Of a stretch of 64,000 bases of DNA, positions 60,162 through 64,000 are shown in pieces. The first letter of the stretch is position 1. Each line of letters opens with the position of its first letter. Position numbers and translations under genes: made by a program. The DNA comes from Trebonia sp963737285 (lineage in GTDB: Bacteria > Actinomycetota > Actinomycetes > Streptosporangiales > Streptosporangiaceae): positions 3,472,001-3,536,000 of the forward strand of contig CAVTRT010000003.1 of the NCBI GenBank assembly GCA_963737285.1. The letters are read 5' to 3'. The notes under the pieces are model-generated. The model was not told the origin of the DNA and did not search any database. It worked only from the letters and a program-made list of their open reading frames with translations.

Positions 60162-60899
60162 ATGGGAGCTGCATTGACGAGCAAAGAGCCAGTAGCGCAG
60201 GCGGAGGCGCACGGGCACGAGCACCGCGACGTATCCGGCGGCTGGCTGCGGCCTGCCGTGTTCGGCGCGATGGACGGGCTCGTCACCAACGTGTCGCTGA
60301 TCTCCGGCGTGGGCGGTGGCGGCGGCTCCCGGCACGCCATCATCCTCACCGGCCTGGCGGGGCTGGCGGCCGGGGCGTTCTCGATGGCGGCCGGCGAGTT
60401 CGTCTCGGTGTCCTCTCAGAACGAGCTGGTCCAGTCGGAGGTCGACAAGGAGCAGCGCGAGCTGGAGAACAACGCGGTGGCCGAGCAGGCCGAGCTCGTC
60501 GGCATGCTGCGCGCCCGTGGCATCTCGGCCATCACCGCCCGGCAGGCGGCCGCCGAGATCTCCGCGCACCCGGACAAGGCGCTGGCGGTTCACGCCCTGG
60601 AGGAACTAGGCGTCAACCCGGCGGATCTGCCGTCACCGTTCGTGGCGGCCGGCGCGTCCCTCACGGCCTTCTCCTGCGGCGCGATCATTCCGCTGTTCCC
60701 CTACCTGCTGGCGGCTAACGTGCTGTGGGTGGCGCTGGGGCTGTCGGCGCTCGCGGCGATCGTCGGCGGCGGGCTGGTGGCCCAGCTGACGGCTCGTCCG
60801 TTCTGGCGGGGCGCGCTTCGCCAGCTTCTGCTTGGCGCGGTCGCGGCCGGCCTCACGTACCTGATCGGCATGGCAGTCGGCGGGGCGGCCGGCACCTGA
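60162..60899 (+). CDS. VIT1/CCC1-family Fe/Mn transporter-like membrane protein
   Basis: The 245-residue protein has the VIT family pattern: WLRPAVFGAMDGLVTNVSLISGVGG in the first helix with the conserved Asp, GLAGLAAGAFSMAAGEFVSVSSQNEL, a cytosolic helical domain with EVDKEQRELENN (acidic metal-binding segment) and ARGISAITARQAAAEI, and three C-terminal helices including TAFSCGAIIPLFPYLL. Family members move Fe2+ or Mn2+ into vacuoles or out of the bacterial cytosol. A His-rich head (EAHGHEHRD) may also bind metal. TACAAT at 60129-60134 is a possible -10. Confidence 0.9.
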   Translation: MGAALTSKEPVAQAEAHGHEHRDVSGGWLRPAVFGAMDGLVTNVSLISGVGGGGGSRHAIILTGLAGLAAGAFSMAAGEFVSVSSQNELVQSEVDKEQRELENNAVAEQAELVGMLRARGISAITARQAAAEISAHPDKALAVHALEELGVNPADLPSPFVAAGASLTAFSCGAIIPLFPYLLAANVLWVALGLSALAAIVGGGLVAQLTARPFWRGALRQLLLGAVAAGLTYLIGMAVGGAAGT

Positions 60900-60940
60900 G
60901 TCCCTTGTAGCGCCGGTGCTACCCAGTGGTAAGGTGCCCC

Positions 60941-62223
60941 GTGGCCTCCGTGAATCAACCGCTGCGCGTGGCGCTGCTGTCCTACCGCAGCAAGCCGCAT
61001 TCCGGTGGTCAGGGCGTGTACGTGCGGCACCTGAGCCGGGAGCTCGCCGCCCTCGGGCACCACGTCGAGGTGTTCTCTGGCCAGCCCTACCCCGATCTCG
61101 ACCCCGGCCCCACCCTCACCACCGTGCCGAGTCTCGACCTGTACCGGGACTCCGACCCGTTCCGCACCCCGAGGCCGGGCGAGATCCGCGACTGGGCGGA
61201 CGTGCTGGAGACGGCCCTGATGTGGACTGGCGCCTTCCCCGAGCCGCTGACCTTCAGCATCCGCGCGCTGCGCGCCCTGCGAGAGCGGGCCGGCCATTTT
61301 GACGTGGTCCACGACAACCAGGGCCTCGGCTACGGGATGCTCGGCGTGCGGCGCCTCGGCCTGCCGCTGGTCACCAGCATTCATCACCCGATCACCGTCG
61401 ACCGCCGCCTCGACATCGCCGGCCGCCCGCTGCTGGCCCGGCTGAACAAGGAGCGCTGGTACAGCTTCCTGCACATGCAGGGCCATGTCGCCCGTCGCGT
61501 GGTACCGCTGCTCACCGTCTCCGAGTCATCCAAGCAGGACATCTGCCGCGACTTCCGGGCGTCGCCCGACGACGTGCACATCGTGCCGCTGGGGGTGGAC
61601 ACCCGCTGCTTCCACCCGCGCGAGCAGCCCCGTGTCCCGGGCCGCATCGTCACGGTCACCAGCGCCGACATACCCCTGAAGGGCCTGAGTGTCCTGCTGA
61701 GGGCCTTTTCGAAGCTTTCCACAGAACGAGAAGTCCACCTCCGCGTCATCGGCGCCCCCTCGGAAGCGACCCGCGCCCTCGTCGCGCAGCTGTCGCTGAC
61801 GGGCCTGGTCAGCTTCACGCCGGGGCTGCCCGACCAGGAGTACGCGGAGGTTCTCGCCTCCGCGCAGATCGCGGTCGTCCCGTCGCTGTATGAGGGGTTC
61901 TCGCTGCCCGCCGTCGAGCACATGGCATCCGGGACTCCGCTGATCGCGAGCCGTGCCGGCGCACTGCCCGAGGTGACCGGCGGCACCTATCCCGAGGACC
62001 CCTCCGGGGCGGCGCTCCTGGTCACGCCCGGGGACGTGGAGGAGCTCGCCGCCGCACTCCTGCACCTGCACGACTCGGCTGCCGAGCGGGCGGCGCTCTC
62101 GGCCGGGCCCTGCGCCGGGTCAGCGAGCGCTTCGCCTGGCCGGCGGTGGCCGCCGCGACCGCGCAGATCTACCGGGACGCGATCTATCACGACAAGATGG
62201 AGCCGCCACGTGCTGACGGTTGA
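60941..62223 (+). CDS. Glycosyltransferase family 4 protein (frameshift near the 3' end)
   Basis: The protein has a GT-B fold: LRVALLSYRSKPHSGGQGVYVRHLSRELAALGHHVEVFSG, FDVVHDNQGLGYGML, SIHHPITVDRR, ESSKQDICRDF, VPLGVDTRCFHP and the retaining EX7E motif in PSLYEGFSLPAVEHMASGTPLI. After AERAALSA the frame runs by accident into the next gene. In the neighbouring frame the family C-terminus GRALRRVSERFAWPAVAAATAQIYRDAI continues to a TGA at 62221-62223. One base is missing near 62100; the intact form has 427 residues. GTG 60941 has AAGG and also TAAGGT upstream. Donor and acceptor unknown. Confidence 0.88.
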
Positions 62224-62926
62224 CTTCGGCCGCTTCCCCATCACCCCTGGCGAGCGCCTGCTCGACCTGGGCTGCGGCGGTGGCCGTCATGCCTTCGAGG
62301 CCTACCGTCGAGGGGCGCGCGTTGTCGCCGCCGACCTCGATCAGGGGGAGTTGCCGTCAGTAAGCGACATGTTCGGCGCCATGCGGCTGGAGGGCGAGGC
62401 GACCGCGCCCGCCGCGGCAGTGGCGGTGCGCTGCGACGGAACTAGACTCCCGTTCGGTAACGGTGCCTTCGATAAGGTCATCGCGGCGGAGATCCTCGAG
62501 CACGTGCCGGATGACCAGCGGGCGATGGCGGAGGTCGCGCGGGTGCTACGGCCCGGCGGGGTCGCGGCGGTCACGGTGCCGGCGTGGCTGCCCGAGCGGG
62601 TGTGCTGGGCGCTGTCCGATGAGTATCACCAGGTCCGTGGTGGCCATGTGCGGATCTTCACCCGCGCGGAACTGGTCGCCAAGCTGTCGCGGGCGGGACT
62701 GACGGTGACGGGCAGCCATCACGCGCACGGCCTGCACTCGGCGTACTGGTGGCTGAAGTGCGCCGTCGGCGTGGGCAACGACGATCACCCGGCTGTGCGC
62801 GCGTACCACAAGCTGCTGGTGTGGGACATCATGAAGCGCCCGGCGCTAACCCAGTACACGGAGGCGGCGCTGAACCCGCTGATCGGCAAGAGCCTGGTGG
62901 TCTACGCGACGAAGGCGGCCGCGTGA
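62210..62926 (+). CDS. Class I SAM-dependent methyltransferase
   Basis: The 238-residue protein has the SAM motif RLLDLGCGGGRHAFEAYRRGARVVAADLD, the GNGAFDKVIAAEILEHVPDDQRAMAEVARVLRPGGVAAVTVPAW core and a C-terminal cap. It starts at GTG 62210, 14 bases before the end of the glycosyltransferase gene in another frame, with GATGGAG upstream, so the genes are coupled. The single long frame that joins both proteins is an artefact of the indel in the glycosyltransferase. The methyl acceptor is unknown but probably the product of the same cluster. Confidence 0.9.
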   Translation: MLTVDFGRFPITPGERLLDLGCGGGRHAFEAYRRGARVVAADLDQGELPSVSDMFGAMRLEGEATAPAAAVAVRCDGTRLPFGNGAFDKVIAAEILEHVPDDQRAMAEVARVLRPGGVAAVTVPAWLPERVCWALSDEYHQVRGGHVRIFTRAELVAKLSRAGLTVTGSHHAHGLHSAYWWLKCAVGVGNDDHPAVRAYHKLLVWDIMKRPALTQYTEAALNPLIGKSLVVYATKAAA

Positions 62927-62942
62927 GCGAGCGGGGGACACA

Positions 62943-64000
62943 GTGAGCGAGCGGCCGGCGCCCGCGGTTCCCGCGGACATGCTGGCGACGGCACGGACGA
63001 TCGCGGCGGCCCAGCTGCCGACGGGCGCGATCCCCTGGCCGGACGGCCACGTGGACCCATGGGACCATGTGGAATGCGCGATGGCACTGTCCGCCTGCGG
63101 CCTGGCGCGCGAGGCCCAGCTCGCCTACGAGTGGCTGGCATCCGCCCAGCGCCACGACGGCTCGTGGCCCCGCACGGTCGCCGGGGGGGCGGTGACCGAC
63201 CCGGCCGCCGAGTCGCATCATGCTGCCTACGTGGCGGTGGGGGTATGGCACGAGCTGCTAGTCACCGGGGACACGGGGTTCGCCATGCGAATGTGGCCGG
63301 TGGTGTGGAAGGCAATGGAGTGGGTGCTCGGCTTGCAGGCGCCGCGGGGTGAGGTCGCCTGGGAGCGGAACGCCGCGGGCCTGCCCGGCGAGTTCGCGCT
63401 GCTGTCCGGCTGCGCGAGCATCCTGCAGGGGCTGCGCTGCGCGATCGCGCTCGCCGAACTGGCCCACGACCCGCAGCCTGACTGGGAGCTGGCCTGCGGG
63501 CAGCTCGCGCACGTCATCGCCTGCCACCCCGAAGCGTTCGCCGACAAGAGCCGGTTCGCGATGGACTGGTACTACCCGGTCCTGGGCGGCGCGCTGCACG
63601 GCCAGATGGCCGCGGAGCGCCTGTCTTCTGAGTGGGATACCTTCGTGGTCCCAGGCCTGGGCGTGCGGTGCGTCAGCGACCAGCCCTGGGTGACGGTGGC
63701 CGAAACATGCGAGCTAGTCATCTCGCTGGAGGCGTGCGGGCAGCGCACGCTGGCGCGCGCAGTGTTTGAGACGGTGGGCCGGCTGCGGCACTGCGACGGC
63801 TCCTACTGGACGGGCTGGCAGTACATCAACGAGCAGCACTTCCCCGATGAGCGCAGCTCGTGGACATCGGCGGCGGTTATCCTCGCGGCGGACGCGCTGA
63901 CGGGCTTCAGCGCAGGGGCGGGAATCTTCCGCGACGTGCCAGGCTCAGCCGTCGGGGCCGGCACTGCCACCTTTGCGGCGCAAGCCGGCGAGTCCCCGGT
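62943..64000 (+). CDS. Prenyltransferase/terpene-cyclase-like alpha-alpha toroid protein (3' end outside window)
   Basis: The frame runs from GTG 62943 to the window end (352 residues, still open), so it lacks a stop here. Repeated helical hairpins with the QW-like pattern are visible (AYEWLASAQRHDGSWPRTVAGG, RHCDGSYWTGWQYINEQHFPDERSSWTSAAVILAADAL), as in squalene-cyclase and prenyltransferase-beta-type toroids. No DXDD or DCTAE motif of squalene cyclases is seen in this part. It follows the methyltransferase after 16 bases. The set glycosyltransferase-methyltransferase-toroid protein suggests a pathway that modifies a lipid or isoprenoid. Confidence 0.82.
   Translation, partial: MSERPAPAVPADMLATARTIAAAQLPTGAIPWPDGHVDPWDHVECAMALSACGLAREAQLAYEWLASAQRHDGSWPRTVAGGAVTDPAAESHHAAYVAVGVWHELLVTGDTGFAMRMWPVVWKAMEWVLGLQAPRGEVAWERNAAGLPGEFALLSGCASILQGLRCAIALAELAHDPQPDWELACGQLAHVIACHPEAFADKSRFAMDWYYPVLGGALHGQMAAERLSSEWDTFVVPGLGVRCVSDQPWVTVAETCELVISLEACGQRTLARAVFETVGRLRHCDGSYWTGWQYINEQHFPDERSSWTSAAVILAADALTGFSAGAGIFRDVPGSAVGAGTATFAAQAGESP

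Overview
The window is a high-GC (by eye about 70 percent) chromosomal segment. Dense genes, GTG starts, GC-rich third codon positions, TANNNT promoters placed a few bases before start codons, and the gene families present (PadR-MacB type ABC gene, KdpFABC with KdpDE, dxr-rseP-ispG order, DUF3618, PPOX/F420-like oxidoreductase) all point to an actinobacterium with a streptomycete- or Streptosporangiales-like genome. Genus cannot be fixed from this sequence alone. No rRNA, tRNA or CRISPR array was seen.

Layout. 1-6.7 kb: tail of a PadR regulator coupled to an ABC ATPase-permease fusion, a PPOX-fold enzyme, a small four-helix membrane protein, a polytopic membrane protein and a HIT protein. 6.8-10.2 kb: a membrane GAF-PAS-GGDEF-EAL cyclic-di-GMP protein damaged by two small duplications. 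10.1-15.1 kb: a late cobalamin operon (cobD, cobU, cobS and a bluB-cobT fusion) facing a histidine phosphatase. Minisatellites lie inside and beside this operon. 15.4-18.0 kb: SGNH hydrolase and a PQQ-propeller lipoprotein.

18.0-31.8 kb is a potassium locus: a universal stress protein, a 29-residue membrane peptide, kdpF, kdpA, kdpB, kdpC, a Ser/Thr kinase with a membrane C-terminus, kdpD, kdpE, an SDR enzyme and a KimA-like transporter. The motif GCAT-N7-GTTAGG occurs at identical spacing upstream of the stress gene, the kdpF unit and kdpD, which suggests a shared regulon. 31.9-39.6 kb: LacI regulator, small membrane protein, agmatinase-family enzyme, LysR regulator, acyltransferase, GNAT enzyme and secreted peptidase. 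39.7-46.5 kb: DeoR regulator, the isoprenoid/protease set ispG-rseP-dxr with a pterin dehydratase, and gcvT-gcvH running divergently. 46.8-50.8 kb: two tandem substrate-binding lipoproteins without permease genes, then a CPA1 antiporter with an RCK-C domain. 50.9-52.3 kb: an IS110 remnant and GC-rich repeats. 52.3-64 kb: DUF302 protein, secreted polyester depolymerase, PucR-type regulator, hutF-hutU, flavin reductase, two membrane transporters (DMT and VIT families), and a glycosyltransferase-methyltransferase-terpene-cyclase-like cluster that runs off the end.

Several conserved genes (GGDEF-EAL, kdpB, the kinase, ispG, gcvH, the antiporter and the last glycosyltransferase) read as intact proteins only if a 1-4 base indel is allowed. 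Some indels lie in short duplications and may be real slippage. Others, above all in ispG and kdpB, look like sequence errors.
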